Positions 62,446 to 64,000 of a DNA stretch of 64,000 bases are shown piece by piece. Source of the DNA: Piezodorus guildinii (Eukaryota > Arthropoda > Insecta > Hemiptera > Pentatomidae); contig CM041297.1 of NCBI GenBank assembly GCA_023052935.1, forward strand, positions 94,813,484 to 94,877,483, in the 5' to 3' direction. The notes under the pieces are model-generated. The model ran no database searches. It saw nothing but the letters and a program-made list of their open reading frames with translations, and was not told the origin of the DNA. Position 1 is the first letter of the stretch. Every line of letters starts with the position of its first letter. The position numbers and the translations under genes were made by a program.

Positions 62446-64000
62446 AATAAATAGCTAAATTAAAATAATAAAATATTACATGCTAAATATACCACAGTAA
62501 AAACAAAACAAGTTTTAACTCTTTGAATTAGTAGGAATATAAATTATAGCCTCTTCATATTAATTAGTCCTGAACTATAAATTTCGTACTTCAAATAGAC
62601 AATCAGTGCAGAGTTTAAGAGAAGCACCGAACGATTCATAGTAGAGGTTGGCAAATATCCAAAAACAAAAAGTACGATTAAGGAAACAATTGATTTCAAA
62701 CTCAATAATATGACAAAATGACATCCTGAATAAATTATTAATAGACCTCGAAACAGATAGAAACGAATTAATGAAAAATATTGAGGATGAAAACAGATTA
62801 ATAATAAGTTAATTTTAAAAATTAAAGATTTTTTAATCTTACACGAATGACAGTTAAAAAACGGTGGTAGAGCCAAAAGACATGTTTCCGGAAAAGGGCT
62901 GTGGCGAGATTTTACTTGTCTTTCTATTTTTGGCTTTGGCTATTCAGAAATCGGGAATTCCAGTGGGCGAAAATGCTTTCGTCAGATGATACAAAGTTGC
63001 TTCATTTTTGACGGTTTCGGCATATTGTCCTCTAATTATGTCTTTCAAAAATGTCAACAATATTAAAAGTATCAACAAAAATGATTGAAAACAAAGTTTC
63101 ATTGCATTTATTTATTTGTTTTTTCTCGATTATGCTCTTTTTTTTTTTCTTGTGCATTCGGTTTGAACGTAATCCTGCAAGTCCTGTTATTTTACAATAG
63201 GAAAGTAGTAGATTGCAGGATTATTCAAGTTACATAATTAAAAGATATTAAAGTACAAAAGAAAAGAAATTCTTAACTTTCTACGTATAATATAATTCGG
63301 AGATACTTTGGTGAACTTACCAGAAGCCCGGAGGAATATCTGGAATAGTTTGGGAATAAAGGACTAAATTAAAAATTTAATATTCATGCTTTTATGAAGA
63401 ATTTTATTTGCTAACTAATTGGTTGCATTGATGATTTCGAATTTCATTGGGGAAATTTTCAAAGGTTTTGTTGAGTTGAAAAGCACGATTCTGGAAGTTC
63501 AAAGAGGGTTAATTTACGAAGCTTTTCGTACGAACTAGAAGTTTTGAGAGATTGCAAATTAAGTGTTGTCTAAAAGGAGTAGTGTATGATTATTCCTTAC
63601 ACATTTTTCAAGACGAAATCCTAGATAGGGGATCCTTTTTTGAGCCTTATAAAACTAAGATAGAATCTGTAATGACCTATGTTTGACTATTGTAAATATT
63701 TCATTATTGTAATAGAATCTATTTATTTGCTTTATTATATATTGATTATAATACATTTGATTTCTCTTATATTTTAGTTTTATAACTTGATGTTTTTCTC
63801 TGATTTTTTGGGGCATTTATGATTATTTAATTTAGTATCGTGTTTTTTTGGAATTGTTAATGAATTTATCTATTATCTAAATTCATTATTAATTTATGTG
63901 GATCGTGATTTATTGCAGTGATGTTTTTTATAAAATTGGAGACTGATAATTATACTTCAACATTATTTTATTTCATTATAATGTAATTTTCTTAATAATA
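62446..64000. other. AT-rich end of window; small antisense LINE scrap
   Basis: The minus strand around 63600-63660 reads 'KKRIPYLGFRLEKC', resembling the Jockey thumb motif, so a decayed LINE covers roughly 63450-63665. The antisense open frame of 110 codons at 62544-62876 is hydrophobic and has no recognised family. Nothing else is supported. Confidence 0.42.

Noticed and set aside
62544..62876. Antisense 110-codon open frame as a membrane protein gene
   Set aside because: It is hydrophobic by virtue of AT-rich composition, with no homology, no promoter or splice context.
43354..64000. Further Hsp70 exons
   Set aside because: No sequence for VAMNP, FDAKRLIGR, or other Hsp70 signatures was seen on the + strand by reading.

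Overview
This window is AT-rich eukaryotic nuclear DNA, almost certainly from an arthropod and most likely an insect. The evidence is a spliced gene with GT-AG introns, no prokaryotic gene layout, Jockey-type non-LTR retrotransposons with a C2HC gag, mariner and Tc1 relics, several tRNA-derived SINE families, and an Hsp70 first coding exon with strong G/C-ending codon preference. Species assignment is not possible from the sequence alone.

Host genes are sparse. A single-pass transmembrane protein with seven EGF-like repeats is encoded on the + strand by nine recognisable exons between 16524 and 34880; its signal-peptide exon(s) lie upstream and were not found. Its introns are packed with transposon insertions. 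A lone Hsp70/Hsc70 first coding exon sits at 43182-43353 (+), ends in a clean donor, and no further Hsp70 exon is visible in the remaining 20 kb.

The rest is a layered transposon graveyard. Region 0.8-3.3 kb holds a LINE 3' fragment containing three near-identical 378-bp tandem units, then a dispersed repeat here called repeat A, which carries a SINE. Region 5-10 kb holds mariner, SINE-in-SINE and opposing LINE fragments. A structurally complete Jockey-type LINE with a 13-bp target-site duplication (TSD) occupies 11170-15934, with one frameshift in each ORF. A 5'-truncated relative with a 10-bp TSD lies at 39243-41492, and many antisense 3' fragments occur elsewhere. Region 43.6-48.5 kb mixes SINE2 copies, a Tc1 relic and a T-tract-bearing repeat. 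Region 49-62 kb has more repeat A, SINEs, a LINE 3' end with a 13-bp TSD, a hAT-type non-autonomous element with a perfect 8-bp TSD, and a GC-richer TATA-containing segment that looks like an LTR or promoter.

The most interesting structure is a set of inverted-repeat (fold-back) elements at about 7.5-9.0, 16.8-17.4, 23.5-23.8, 27.5-27.8, 43.9-44.2 and 60.1-60.5 kb. Most arms carry a minimal hammerhead-ribozyme-like motif: a CTGANGA box, a short stem II hairpin, then GAAAC followed by GTC/GTT/TTC, with GCC/GGC able to pair as stem I. The palindromic ACGT in place of a stem III loop matches small hammerheads known from Penelope-like elements (PLEs). A PLE fragment with the characteristic GIY-YIG endonuclease domain lies at 28747-29397, with a decayed hammerhead-like motif downstream. 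Three of the six fold-backs, plus the PLE remnant, lie in introns of the EGF gene on the transcribed region.
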